Part shown: positions 17,373 to 26,008 of the stretch, piece after piece
Layout: the number at the start of each line of letters is the position of its first letter
Position numbering within the stretch: position 1 is the first letter of the stretch
From: Yinghuangia seranimata
GTDB taxonomy: Bacteria; Actinomycetota; Actinomycetes; Streptomycetales; Streptomycetaceae
Reading direction: 5' to 3'
DNA length: 64,000 nt
Assembly: GCF_029953285.1 (NCBI RefSeq)
Contig: NZ_JASAOI010000005.1
Span: 62,001 to 126,000 of the forward strand
Position numbers and translations under genes: made by a program
Notes under the pieces: model-generated
Database searches by the model: none
The model's input: the letters and a program-made list of their open reading frames with translations, nothing else
What the model was told of the DNA's origin: nothing

Positions 17373-18263
17373 ATGCAGCACCAGGTCGAGTCGGTCCAGT
17401 ACGACGTCGCCAGCGTCCACCTGTCCGGACTGCTGGCCCGCCCGGCCGGCGCCGCGCGCGGGACCGTGCTCGCGCTGCACGGCGGCGGCTCGCACGCCGC
17501 GTACTGGCACCGCGACGCCGCGCCCGACACCTCGCTCCTACTCCTCGGCGCCTCGCTCGGCTGGACCGTGCTGGCCGTCGACCGCCCCGGCTACGGCGCC
17601 TCGGCCGGACTGCCGCGCGACCGGCAGGACCTCGACCACCAGGCCGACCTGATGTTCCGGCTGGTGGACGAGCTGCCCGCGCACCTGGGGTCCGACGCCG
17701 GGGCGGGGGTCTTCCTCGCCGCGCACTCCATGGGCGCGCTGCTCGCGCTGCGCATGGGCGGCCGCGACGACGCGCGGCTGCTCGGCGTCGCGGCCGGGGG
17801 CGTGCCGCTGCGGTACAGCGAGGACAAGGCCCGCGCCATGGCCGCCGTGCCCACCGACGGCGAGGGTGTCGTGCCCCCGATGCGCGGGCCCGGCACCGGG
17901 GCCGCCACGTACTTCGGCCCGCCCGGCTCGTACGACCCGGCGCTGCTGACCCGCGAGGGCCGGGTGGTCGCCCCGGTCCCGATCGCCGAGTTCGCCGACG
18001 CCCGGGACAGCCCGCTGACGCTGCCGGGCATCCTCGCCAAGGTCCGCGTGCCGGTGCACTGGACGGTCGCCGAGTTCGAGTCCTCGAACCTGGCCGGACC
18101 GGCGGTGCTGGACGAGGCGGGCCGCCTGCTGACCCACGCCCCCCGCGTCGAACTGCACACGCAGCCGGGGGTGGGCCACAACCTGAGCCTGCACTACGCG
18201 GCCCGCGCGTATCACCTGCGGGTGATGGCGTTCGCCGAGGAGTGTCGCCGCCGGGCCGCCTGA
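17373..18263 (+). CDS. Alpha/beta hydrolase
   Basis: A 296-aa alpha/beta-hydrolase: oxyanion-hole HGGGSH, nucleophile elbow AHSMG, and the C-terminal His in GVGHNLSLH. Likely an esterase or enol-lactone/C-C hydrolase that completes the pathway begun by the divergent Rieske oxygenase. ATG 17373 is chosen, giving a start close to the first conserved strand; an in-frame ATG at 17304 just after GAAGGGGG is a real alternative that would add 23 residues. Cytoplasmic. Confidence 0.8.
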   Translation: MQHQVESVQYDVASVHLSGLLARPAGAARGTVLALHGGGSHAAYWHRDAAPDTSLLLLGASLGWTVLAVDRPGYGASAGLPRDRQDLDHQADLMFRLVDELPAHLGSDAGAGVFLAAHSMGALLALRMGGRDDARLLGVAAGGVPLRYSEDKARAMAAVPTDGEGVVPPMRGPGTGAATYFGPPGSYDPALLTREGRVVAPVPIAEFADARDSPLTLPGILAKVRVPVHWTVAEFESSNLAGPAVLDEAGRLLTHAPRVELHTQPGVGHNLSLHYAARAYHLRVMAFAEECRRRAA

Positions 18264-18372
18264 CGACGCGGGGTGGGCCGGGATGGTGCGTCGGCGCGGC
18301 TTCTCGGGCGGGCCCGGCAGTTCGGAAGGCCGTGGGGTCGCTCGTTTGAGAACACTCGATCGGGCTAATTCG

Positions 18373-18771
18373 TCATTCGCTCGCCAGGGTGAACCAGACC
18401 ACTTTGCCGGTCGGCAACGCGTCCGCTCCCCAGCTGTGTGCGAGGCATTCGACGAGCGCGAGGCCGCGGCCGAACTCGTCGTCCAGGGAGCCGCGGCGCA
18501 CGCTCGGGAGGCGCGGTGACGGGTCCTGGACCTCGACGCGGAGCCGGCCCGCGTCGTGGGCGAGGCTGAGGGAGTGGCGCGAGCCGGGACCGACGTGGAG
18601 GAGCACGTTGGTGAGCAGCTCGCTGACTAACAGGACTGCGATGTCGGCGAGTTCGCCGAGGTCCCAGTCCCGGAGCAGGCGTTCGACCTCGCGGCGGGCG
18701 CGCTGGACGCCGCGGTCCGACGCCGAGAGTTGAACGCGGTAGTGACGGACGTCTTCCGCCATCACGGGCAT
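18373..18771 (-). CDS. ATP-binding protein (HATPase, anti-sigma/RsbW-like)
   Basis: A GHKL-type ATPase fragment of about 132 aa, as in the RsbW/SpoIIAB anti-sigma kinase family. It has the N-box ELLTNVLLH, a G1-like region EVQDPSPRLP, and the GRGLALVECLAHSWG segment. The start is set at 18771 because GGAGG lies 6 nt upstream. In actinomycetes such genes commonly sit beside XRE/DUF397 pairs, as here (divergent, 237 bp apart). The partner sigma or anti-sigma-antagonist is not visible. Confidence 0.8.
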   Translation of the reverse strand: MPVMAEDVRHYRVQLSASDRGVQRARREVERLLRDWDLGELADIAVLLVSELLTNVLLHVGPGSRHSLSLAHDAGRLRVEVQDPSPRLPSVRRGSLDDEFGRGLALVECLAHSWGADALPTGKVVWFTLASE

Positions 18772-19008
18772 GGCCATCCTCCGGGGACGCACGCATGGAG
18801 TGCGTGAGATCGGGGTCGCGCGGTCGGGGGGTGGGGAACTGTGTGCGACCGTGGAGCGACGGTAAGTCAGATCGGACATTCAGCGTGCCGTGCGACCACT
18901 TAGCCTGCAACTCCCATTGTTGGATTGTCGGCGGATTTCGCGTACTGCTCACGAAGCCGCTCAACGTGGTGCACACTGTCCCCCCACCCCAGCCTGCGGA
19001 GGTGCCCT

Positions 19009-19884
19009 GTGGCCTTAGCCCCCAACCCCACCGTCCGGCAACGCCGGCTCGGCACCGAACTGCGCCGCCTGCGCGAGGCGCGCGGCCTCAGCCTCGAGGA
19101 CGTCGCGGTCCGCCTCGAGTGCTCCGACTCCAAGGTCAGCCGCATCGAACTCGGCCGCAGCGGCGTGCGCCCCGTCGACCTGCGCATCCTGCTCGACCTG
19201 TACGCCGTCTCCGACGACGCCGAGCGCGAGGCCCTGCTCACCCTGGCCCGCGAGGCCAAGAAGCGTGGCTGGTGGCGCAGTTACTCCTCACTCCTGCCGC
19301 CGTCGTACACCGAACTGCTCAGCCTCGAGGCCGACGCGTCCGGCATGCGCGGCTTCGAACTCTCGCTCGTGCCCGGGCTGTTGCAGACCCCCGACTACGC
19401 CCGGGCGGTCATCTCGTCGGTACGTGACGACCTCACCCCCGACGAGGTGGACACCCTCGTCCGGGTCCGCGGCGAACGCCAGGCGCTCCTCGAACGCACC
19501 TGCGCCGACGACGAACCCGCGTTCCAACTCACCCTGGTGCTCGGCGAAGCCGTGCTGCGCCAGGTGGTCGGTGGACGCGAGAGCATGCGGGCCCAGCTGA
19601 ACCATCTCGCGGAGGCCGCGACCCGGCCGAACATCCGCATCCAGGTGCTGCCGTTCGCGTGCGGCGCGCACCCCGCCATCGAAGGGGCGTTCGCCATCAT
19701 CGATTTCCCCGCGCTTTCCGATCTGGACGTGGTGGTTGTCGACACGCGCATGAGTAGCCTCTATCTAGAGGAACCCGACCACGTCCGCGTGTATCAGCGG
19801 ATGTTCGAGGACATCCGCGCCTCCGCGCTCTCGTACGGGGACTCGCAGTCCATGATCGAGCACGCTGCAAAGGAATTGTCTTGA
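19009..19884 (+). CDS. XRE family regulator with DUF5753 domain
   Basis: A 291-aa regulator: N-terminal helix-turn-helix (LGTELRRLREARGLSLEDVA ... SKVSRIELG), then the DUF5753 domain recognised by EADASGMRGFELSLVPGLLQT and by EGAFAIIDFP near the end. GTG 19009 follows GGAGGT. Such proteins are numerous in Streptomyces and form modules with a downstream DUF397 protein; some affect development or antibiotic production. The stop overlaps the TTG of the DUF397 gene (TTGA). Confidence 0.9.
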   Translation: MALAPNPTVRQRRLGTELRRLREARGLSLEDVAVRLECSDSKVSRIELGRSGVRPVDLRILLDLYAVSDDAEREALLTLAREAKKRGWWRSYSSLLPPSYTELLSLEADASGMRGFELSLVPGLLQTPDYARAVISSVRDDLTPDEVDTLVRVRGERQALLERTCADDEPAFQLTLVLGEAVLRQVVGGRESMRAQLNHLAEAATRPNIRIQVLPFACGAHPAIEGAFAIIDFPALSDLDVVVVDTRMSSLYLEEPDHVRVYQRMFEDIRASALSYGDSQSMIEHAAKELS

Positions 19885-20135
19885 GCAACGCACAGCACGA
19901 TCCCGCCCCCCTCACCGACCTCGACGCGGACTCCGTCACCGCAGCTCAGCCGAGGTTGGCCTGGCACCGCAGCAGCTACAGCGGCGGCGCCAACAACTGT
20001 GTGGAGGCCGCCCCCGACGCCGCCTTCGTGCACGTCCGCGATTCGAAGTCGGTCCGCGGACCGGTCCTGTCGCTCACGCCCGCGGCGTGGGGTGAATTCC
20101 TCACCGACGTGGGTGCCGGGACTCCGGCCCGCTGA
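19881..20135 (+). CDS. DUF397 domain protein
   Basis: An 84-aa DUF397 protein, identified by WHRSSYSGGANNCVEAA, VHVRDSKSVRGPVLSL and the AWGEFL end. It starts at TTG 19881, overlapping the XRE stop by 4 bp, so the two are co-translated. DUF397 proteins are thought to act as small antitoxin-like or modulatory partners of the XRE protein; the molecular role is not settled. Confidence 0.9.
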   Translation: MSNAQHDPAPLTDLDADSVTAAQPRLAWHRSSYSGGANNCVEAAPDAAFVHVRDSKSVRGPVLSLTPAAWGEFLTDVGAGTPAR

Positions 20136-20150
20136 CGTTAACGTCCCGTC

Positions 20151-20196
20151 GAATTCACCCGAAAGCGTGATGTGAATTACCCGGACGGGTGAATTC
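20151..20196. promoter_or_regulatory. Three GAATT-ACCCG iterons upstream of the AfsR-like gene
   Basis: GAATTCACCCG at 20151-20161 is repeated as GAATTACCCG at 20174-20183 and, inverted and exact, at 20186-20196. The outer copies form an 11-bp inverted repeat. Possible operator for the downstream regulator, or a terminator for the XRE/DUF397 pair. Confidence 0.5.
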
Positions 20197-20292
20197 CCCT
20201 GATGATCGTTCTTTTGGTCGTTCCGGCCTGAAGCGGGCCCCCGGGCTCCCCGTTCCCCCCGGGACACCCGGCGCACCTGGGAGAGTGGGGGT

Positions 20293-23200
20293 GTGCATGT
20301 CTCGGTGCTGGGCCCGCTTCAGGTGCGGGACGACGAAGGAGAGCCCCTCGCGGTGACGGGCGCGCGGCTGCGCGTCCTGCTGGTCCGCCTGGCGTTGGAC
20401 ACCGACCGCCCCGTACCCGCCGACCTGCTGGTCCGCGCGGTGTGGGACGAGGACGAACCGGCCGGCGCCGCCAACGCGCTCCAGTCGCTCGTCTCCCGCC
20501 TGCGCCGCATGCTCGGCCCCGGCGTGATCACCTCAGAGGCCGGCGGCTACCGGCTCGCCGTCGACCGCGGCGCCGTCGACGCGCACGCCTTCGAACGCGC
20601 CGCCGCCGAAGGCCGCCGCCTCCTCGCCGCGGGCGACCCCGCCGCGGCCGAGGCCGCGCTGACCCGGGCGCTCGCCCTGTGGCACGGCACGGCGCTCGCG
20701 GACGCGACCGACCGCGGCTTCGCCGCCGGACCCGCCGCGCGCCTCGAGGAACTGCGCCTGACCGCGCTGGAGGACCGCGCGGACGCCCGGCTGCGGCTGG
20801 GCCGCGTGGCCGAGACCGTGCCGGAACTCGAACAGCTCACGGCGGAACACCCGCTGCGCGAGCGGCTGCACGGCCAACTGATCGTCGCCCTGGACACGGT
20901 GGGCCGACGGGCTGACGCGCTGGCGGCCTACCAGGCGGTGCGCACGACCCTGGCGGACGAACTCGGCATCGACCCGTCGCCGGAGCTCGACGAGCTGCAC
21001 ATGGCCGTGCTGCGAGGCGACCGCCGGACGGCGGCGATACCGGCGGCGGGCCGGGGCGGTGCGGCGACGGCTCCGGGCGGGGGCTCAGGTGGTGCCGCGG
21101 GCAGGCTGGCGGCGAGCGGCGCGGCAGGGGCCGGCCCCGGCGCCGGCCCGGCGGGCGCCTCGGGCGCACTCGGCGGCGGGGCCGCCGGGCAGGGCGCGAA
21201 CCACCCCGCACCGGGAGGTGGTTCAGTCGGTGCTTCGCAGTCGCAGGCCGGGCCGCAAGGCCGTGTCGCAAGCGCGGGCGCTCCCGGCGGCGGGCTGCTC
21301 GAGACCGCCGCGTCCGGCGGGTTCGCCGGTGCCAACGGGGCCGCCTCGCCGACCAACCTCACCACGCGCCTCACCAGCTTCGTCGGCCGGGACGACGACC
21401 GCGACCGCCTCACCCGCATGCTCGGGCAGGCCCGGCTCGTCTCCGTCGTCGGACCGGGCGGCGCCGGCAAGACGCGCATCACCGTCGAGACCGGCACCCG
21501 CCTCCTGCCCGCCTTCCCCGGCGGCGTCTGGTTCGTCGAACTCGCGCCCGTGCACGACCCGTTGGACATCCCGCAGGCGATCCTGTCGGCGCTCGGGCGC
21601 CGCGAGGTCGGCATCCTGGGCACCGTCATCGACACACCCTCCCCGGCCGCCGACCGGGACCCGCTCGAGCGCGTCGTCGAGGTCCTGGAGCGCCGTTCCG
21701 CGCTGCTCATCCTCGACAACTGCGAGCACCTCGTCGCGGCCGCCGCCGACGTCACCGACCAGCTGCTGGCGAGGACGCCCGGGCTGCGCGTGCTCACCTC
21801 GACCCGCGAACCCCTCGGCATCCTCGGCGAAGCGCTGTACCCGCTGGGCCCGTTGGAGCTGCCGCCCCCGCACGCCGACCCGGACGACGCCGTCAAGTAC
21901 CCGGCGGTGCGTCTGTTCGCCGACCGGGCCGAGGCGGTGCGGCCGAACCTGGTGATCGACGCGTCGAACGTCGGTGCCGTGGTGGAGATCTGCCGCCGGC
22001 TCGACGGCATGCCGCTGGCCATCGAACTGGCCGCCGCCCGCACCCGCTCGCTGCCGCCCGAGCAGATCGCCCGCCGCCTCGACGACCGGTTCCGGCTCCT
22101 CACCGGCGGCAGCCGCACCGCGATGCCGCGCCACCAGACGCTGCGCGCCGTCGTCGAGTGGAGCTGGGACCTGCTCGACGAGCGCGAACACGCCGTGCTG
22201 CGCCGCCTGTCGGTGTTCGCCGGCGGTGCCACGATCGACGCCGCGGAGTCGGTGATCCCGGACGGCGACCTGATCCTCGAGGAGGACGTCCTCGACCTGC
22301 TGGCCGGTCTGGTGGACAAGTCGCTCGTCGAGGTGTTCGGCACCGGCGAGCCGCGCTACCGCATGCTGGAGACGATCGCCGCGTTCGCCGCCGAGCAGCG
22401 CGCCGTCAACCGGGCGGACGCGGGGGTCATGAAGCGCCACTCCGACTGGTGCCTGGCGATCCTCGAGCGCACCGACCCCGAACTGCGCTCCCGCGACCAG
22501 CTCAGGGCGCTGCGCGTCATCTCCGACGAGCACGACAACATCGCCGTCGCGCTCCGCGCCGCGATCGACGCCGGGCAGGCGGAGCGCGCGGTGCGGCTGG
22601 TCGCGGGCCTGGGCTGGTACTGGTCGATCCGCGGCTACCACGGCGAGGCGGCCGCGTGGATGGCGGAGGCGCTGGAGGTGCCCGGCGAGGTCCCGGCCAT
22701 CCCGCTCATCAGCGCCCAGTGGTTCTACGGCATGACCAGGGCGGTCACCGGTTTCGACCCGCAGGCGCTGCGCTGGCTGATGAAGGCCCGGTGGGGGCTG
22801 CGGCACATCCCGCCGGACGTCCCGATCCCGCCGGTGCTGCGGCTCATCCCGCCGCTGAGCGCGGCCGCCCGGGACTACTCGGCCGGCACGTTCCAGTACA
22901 TGAAGGTCCTCGCGAGCGGCGAGGACGATCCGTGGGTGCTGGCGTTCATCGACCTGATCGGCGGGCACCTCGCCGTGAACGGCGGCATGACCGAGGAGGG
23001 CCTGCTGCGGCTGCGCCGGGCGCGGAGCCGGTTCGTGCAGATCGGCGACCGCTGGGGCCGCAGCTCGGCGGTGGCCGGGCTGTCGGAGGTGTACGCGTAC
23101 ACCGGCCGCGCCGAGGAGGCCATGGCCGCCATGGAGGAGTGCCTCCAACTGGTGCGCGAGCTGGGCGCGGACGAGGACGTGCCGATGATCCTGATGCGCC

Positions 23201-23814
23201 GCGGCATGCTGCGCGTCCTGCAGGGCGACGCCGAGGGGGCGCTCGCCGACCTGGACGAGGCGATGGCGATCGCGGGGCGCGCCGAGACCGCCGGCGGCGT
23301 CATGCTCGGCTACCTCGGCCGGGGCGACCTGGCGCGGCTGCTGGGCGACAACGACGAGGCCGCGTACTACCTGGACCTGGCCGAGCGGGAGGTGCCGAAC
23401 ACCTGGGCGATCCCGCCCCAGCTGATCGCACGCATGCACATGAGCATCGCCTACCTCGCCGAGGAGCGCGGCGAGCACGGCAAGTCCCGGATCGCCGTCG
23501 ACACCGCATGCGACGTGGCGACCGACGGCCGCGACATGCCGATCGTCGCGGCGGCCGCCGAGACGCTGGCGTGGTGGGCGTACGTCGAGGGCGACGACGA
23601 CTACGCGGCCCTCATGCTCGGTGCCGCGGTGGCCCTGCGCGGCCACGCGGACCTGGGCAGCCCCGACGCGGTGCGGACCACGGAGAACGTGCGCGCGCGG
23701 ATGCCCGAGGAGCGGTTCGAGGCCCGCTTCGAGCGGGGCCGCACGACGCCCCAGAACGACGCGTTCGAGCTGGTCCGCAAGGGCACCGACGGCGTCGGCC
23801 GCGCCGCGGGCTGA
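20293..23814 (+). CDS. AfsR/SARP family transcriptional regulator with NB-ARC and TPR domains
   Basis: A 1173-aa regulator. Residues 1-90 form an OmpR-type winged helix (SVLGPLQVRDDEGEPL) and 95-250 the bacterial transcriptional activation domain; 255-350 is a Gly/Ala/Pro-rich linker. Then comes an NB-ARC ATPase with Walker A GPGGAGKT, Walker B LLILDNCEH and GMPLAIELAAAR. The C-terminal 450 residues are tetratricopeptide-like helices. The layout matches AfsR-type global regulators of secondary metabolism. GTG 20293 gives the canonical start. No biosynthetic cluster lies next to it; the convergent exporter at 23867 is the closest possible target. Confidence 0.9.
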   Translation: MHVSVLGPLQVRDDEGEPLAVTGARLRVLLVRLALDTDRPVPADLLVRAVWDEDEPAGAANALQSLVSRLRRMLGPGVITSEAGGYRLAVDRGAVDAHAFERAAAEGRRLLAAGDPAAAEAALTRALALWHGTALADATDRGFAAGPAARLEELRLTALEDRADARLRLGRVAETVPELEQLTAEHPLRERLHGQLIVALDTVGRRADALAAYQAVRTTLADELGIDPSPELDELHMAVLRGDRRTAAIPAAGRGGAATAPGGGSGGAAGRLAASGAAGAGPGAGPAGASGALGGGAAGQGANHPAPGGGSVGASQSQAGPQGRVASAGAPGGGLLETAASGGFAGANGAASPTNLTTRLTSFVGRDDDRDRLTRMLGQARLVSVVGPGGAGKTRITVETGTRLLPAFPGGVWFVELAPVHDPLDIPQAILSALGRREVGILGTVIDTPSPAADRDPLERVVEVLERRSALLILDNCEHLVAAAADVTDQLLARTPGLRVLTSTREPLGILGEALYPLGPLELPPPHADPDDAVKYPAVRLFADRAEAVRPNLVIDASNVGAVVEICRRLDGMPLAIELAAARTRSLPPEQIARRLDDRFRLLTGGSRTAMPRHQTLRAVVEWSWDLLDEREHAVLRRLSVFAGGATIDAAESVIPDGDLILEEDVLDLLAGLVDKSLVEVFGTGEPRYRMLETIAAFAAEQRAVNRADAGVMKRHSDWCLAILERTDPELRSRDQLRALRVISDEHDNIAVALRAAIDAGQAERAVRLVAGLGWYWSIRGYHGEAAAWMAEALEVPGEVPAIPLISAQWFYGMTRAVTGFDPQALRWLMKARWGLRHIPPDVPIPPVLRLIPPLSAAARDYSAGTFQYMKVLASGEDDPWVLAFIDLIGGHLAVNGGMTEEGLLRLRRARSRFVQIGDRWGRSSAVAGLSEVYAYTGRAEEAMAAMEECLQLVRELGADEDVPMILMRRGMLRVLQGDAEGALADLDEAMAIAGRAETAGGVMLGYLGRGDLARLLGDNDEAAYYLDLAEREVPNTWAIPPQLIARMHMSIAYLAEERGEHGKSRIAVDTACDVATDGRDMPIVAAAAETLAWWAYVEGDDDYAALMLGAAVALRGHADLGSPDAVRTTENVRARMPEERFEARFERGRTTPQNDAFELVRKGTDGVGRAAG

Positions 23815-23866
23815 ACGCCGGGCGGCGGCGGCCGGAAAACGCGTACCGCGAAGGGCCGTGCACGTA

Positions 23867-24724
23867 CTACGACTTGCGGTTGTACGCGCGCACCGTCAGC
23901 GGCGCGAAGATCGCGGTGAAGACCGCCGCCCACAGCAGCACCCAGCCGACGTGCGTGGCGACCGGGCCGCCGACGAGCAGTCCGCGGCACGCGTCGGTCA
24001 GGTGGCTGACCGGGTTGACCTTCACCCAGGACTGCAGCCAGCCCGGCATCGTGGCGGTCTGGGCGAAGATGTTCGCGCCGAAGGTCAGCGGGAAGCCGAT
24101 CAGCATCGCGATGCCCTGCACGCTGCGCGGGTTCTTCATGGTCATGCCGAGCAGCGCGAAGATCCAGCACATGCCGAACGCGAAGAGCAGCACCAGGCCC
24201 GTGGTGGCGAGCACGGCGAGCGCGTCGGTCTGCACGCGGAAGCCGATCGCCGTGCCGAAGACGAACACCACAACGATGGCGACGAAATAGCGGCACAGGT
24301 CGCCGAGGACGGCGCCGACCAGCGGCGCGTACCGGGAGATCGGCAGCGAGCGGAACCGGTCGAAGACGCCCTTGGCGACGTCCTCGCACAGCCCGACGCC
24401 GGTGCCGAGCGACGCGAACACGACGGTCTGGACGAGGATTCCGGGGAGCACGAACTGCAGGTAGTCGTGCGTGCTGCCGGCGATGGCGCCGCCGAACAGG
24501 TACACGAACATCACGATGAAGATGACCGGCTGGAGCGTCAGGTCGATCAGCTGCTCGGGCTGGTGCTTGAGCTTGATGAGGTTGCGCCAGGTCAGTGTCA
24601 GCGAGTGACGGACCAGGGCGAACGGGTCGCGCCTGCGCACGTGTTCGTCGCGGGGCGCGCCGGTACCGGTCGGGGCGGGCTTGACGGTGGTCGGGGTGGA
24701 CGGGGTCTGGGTGGCGGTGGTCAC
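23867..24724 (-). CDS. ABC-2 type transporter permease (DrrB-like)
   Basis: A 285-aa permease with a 45-residue Thr/Pro-rich cytoplasmic tail followed by six hydrophobic helices and the ABC-2 signature region (KGVFDRFRSLPISRYAPLVG; NPVSHLTDACRGLL). It works with the ATPase encoded at 24894 as a drug or lipid exporter of the daunorubicin-resistance type. GTG 24724 has AGGAG 6 nt upstream and overlaps the stop of a 58-codon ORF (GTGA), so the three genes are translationally coupled. Confidence 0.9.
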   Translation of the reverse strand: MTTATQTPSTPTTVKPAPTGTGAPRDEHVRRRDPFALVRHSLTLTWRNLIKLKHQPEQLIDLTLQPVIFIVMFVYLFGGAIAGSTHDYLQFVLPGILVQTVVFASLGTGVGLCEDVAKGVFDRFRSLPISRYAPLVGAVLGDLCRYFVAIVVVFVFGTAIGFRVQTDALAVLATTGLVLLFAFGMCWIFALLGMTMKNPRSVQGIAMLIGFPLTFGANIFAQTATMPGWLQSWVKVNPVSHLTDACRGLLVGGPVATHVGWVLLWAAVFTAIFAPLTVRAYNRKS

Positions 24725-24897
24725 ACGAAGCTCCTGATGAGGACGAGGGCCACGACCGCGGCGCACAGGGCCAGGCGGTCGAGCACGGGCATCGGGGTGG
24801 GGAAGCGGCGGGCGTACCAGGTGCGGAGGGCCCGCCGGGGGCGGTGCGGGAGGGCGAACTCGGCCATGCCGCGCGGCGCGCCCCGGGCCGCGGTCAT
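24721..24897 (-). CDS. 58-aa single-pass membrane protein inside the ABC exporter operon
   Basis: A 58-codon ORF fills the gap between the ATPase and permease genes exactly. Its ATG overlaps the ATPase stop (ATGA, 24894-24897) and its stop overlaps the permease start (GTGA, 24721-24724). A perfect AAGGAGG (24908-24914, complement) precedes the ATG by 10 nt. The product has an Arg-rich N-terminal half (HRPRRALRTWYARR) and a C-terminal hydrophobic helix (LDRLALCAAVVALVLI), so it would be a membrane protein with the basic part inside. Small membrane subunits can modulate ABC transporters, but this could be only a coupling ORF. I recognise no family. Confidence 0.6.
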   Translation of the reverse strand: MTAARGAPRGMAEFALPHRPRRALRTWYARRFPTPMPVLDRLALCAAVVALVLIRSFV

Positions 24898-25862
24898 GCG
24901 GCGTCCGCCTCCTTCTGCGCGTCGTCCTGCGTGCGGTGTCCGGTGAGCTCCAGGAACACCTCGTCCAGGCTCGGCATGCGCAACGCGAGCTCGCTGGCGC
25001 GGATCCCCGCCTCGTCGAGCCGGCGGACGACGACGGGCAGCAGGTCCGGGTCGTGCACCGGGACGGTGATCAGGCCGTTCGTCGCCAGGTCGGGCGCCAG
25101 GCCGGTGAGCTCGCTGACGATGGCCACGGTGTCGGCGGTGCGGTCGGCGTGGGCCGGGCGGATCTCCAGGCTCTGGCTGCCGACCTGCGCCTTGAGCTCG
25201 GCGGCGTCGCCGTTGGCGATGACCCGGCCGTGGTCGATCACCGCGATGTCGTTCGCGAGCTGGTCGGCCTCGTCGAGGTACTGCGTGGTCAGCAGCACGG
25301 TGACGCCCTCGTCCGTGACGAGGCTGCGCACCAGGTCCCACACGTCGCCGCGGCTGCGCGGGTCGAGGCCGGTGGTCGGCTCGTCCAGGTAGAGGAAGGA
25401 CGGCCGGCCGACCAGGCTGGCGGCCAGGTCGAGCCGGCGGCGCATGCCGCCGGAGTAGGTGCCGGGGGCGCGGCCGCCGGCGTCCGTCAGCTGGAAGCGC
25501 TCCAGCAGCTCGCGGGCCCGGGCCTTGGCGTCGGCGCGGGACAGGTCGAGCAGCCGGCCGAGCAGCACGAGGTTCTCGAACCCCGACATCTCCTCGTCGA
25601 CCGAGGCGTACTGCCCGGTGAGGCCGATCTGGCGGCGCACCTCGGGGGCCTCGCGGACGATGTCGTAGCCGCCGACGGTCGCGTGCCCGGCGTCCGGCCG
25701 GATCAGCGTCGCCAGCATGCGGGTGGTGGTGGTCTTGCCGGCCCCGTTGGGGCCGAGCAGCGCCAACACCGTGCCCTGCCGTGCGACCAGGTCGATCCCG
25801 GCCAGGGCGGTGGTCTTGCCGTAACGCTTGACCAGGCCTTCGGCCTGAATCGCGTAGGTCAT
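24894..25862 (-). CDS. ABC transporter ATP-binding protein (DrrA-like)
   Basis: A 322-aa ATPase: Walker A GPNGAGKTTTT, Q-loop LTGQYASVDEEM, signature YSGGMRRRLDLA, Walker B FLYLDEPTTGLD, switch His replaced by Gln in TTQYLDEAD as is usual in the DrrA group, and the DrrA C-terminal extension ending in PSLDEVFLELTG. Start ATG 25862. First gene of a three-gene exporter operon. The 140-bp upstream region carries two sets of inverted and repeated motifs, suggesting dedicated repression. Confidence 0.93.
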   Translation of the reverse strand: MTYAIQAEGLVKRYGKTTALAGIDLVARQGTVLALLGPNGAGKTTTTRMLATLIRPDAGHATVGGYDIVREAPEVRRQIGLTGQYASVDEEMSGFENLVLLGRLLDLSRADAKARARELLERFQLTDAGGRAPGTYSGGMRRRLDLAASLVGRPSFLYLDEPTTGLDPRSRGDVWDLVRSLVTDEGVTVLLTTQYLDEADQLANDIAVIDHGRVIANGDAAELKAQVGSQSLEIRPAHADRTADTVAIVSELTGLAPDLATNGLITVPVHDPDLLPVVVRRLDEAGIRASELALRMPSLDEVFLELTGHRTQDDAQKEADAA

Positions 25863-25874
25863 CGTGGTCTCCGT

Positions 25875-25907
25875 CACTGTGCTCGTCTGGGTACGACAAC
25901 CACAGTG
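25875..25907. promoter_or_regulatory. Inverted repeat in the leader of the DrrAB-like operon
   Basis: CACTGTG (25875-25881) and CACAGTG (25901-25907) are exact inverted copies, 19 bp apart, 13 bp before the ATPase start. Candidate operator. Confidence 0.45.
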
Positions 25908-25939
25908 CCGGGACCGCCTGATACGCCCCGCACACGCCG

Positions 25940-26008
25940 CTGACACCGCCCGAGGGCCCCCGCTGACAGGGCGCTGATACGCCGCTGTCAGCTCTCGGCG
26001 CGCTGTCA
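25940..26008. promoter_or_regulatory. Cluster of CTGACA/CTGTCA motifs
   Basis: CTGACA occurs at 25940 and 25963 and its complement CTGTCA at 25985 and 26003, spaced 23, 22 and 18 bp, near two helical turns. The two inner copies extend to an 8-bp hairpin (25962-25969 with 25985-25992). CTGATACGCC also occurs twice (25918, 25974). This could terminate the transglutaminase operon or bind a repressor ahead of the exporter operon. Confidence 0.45.
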
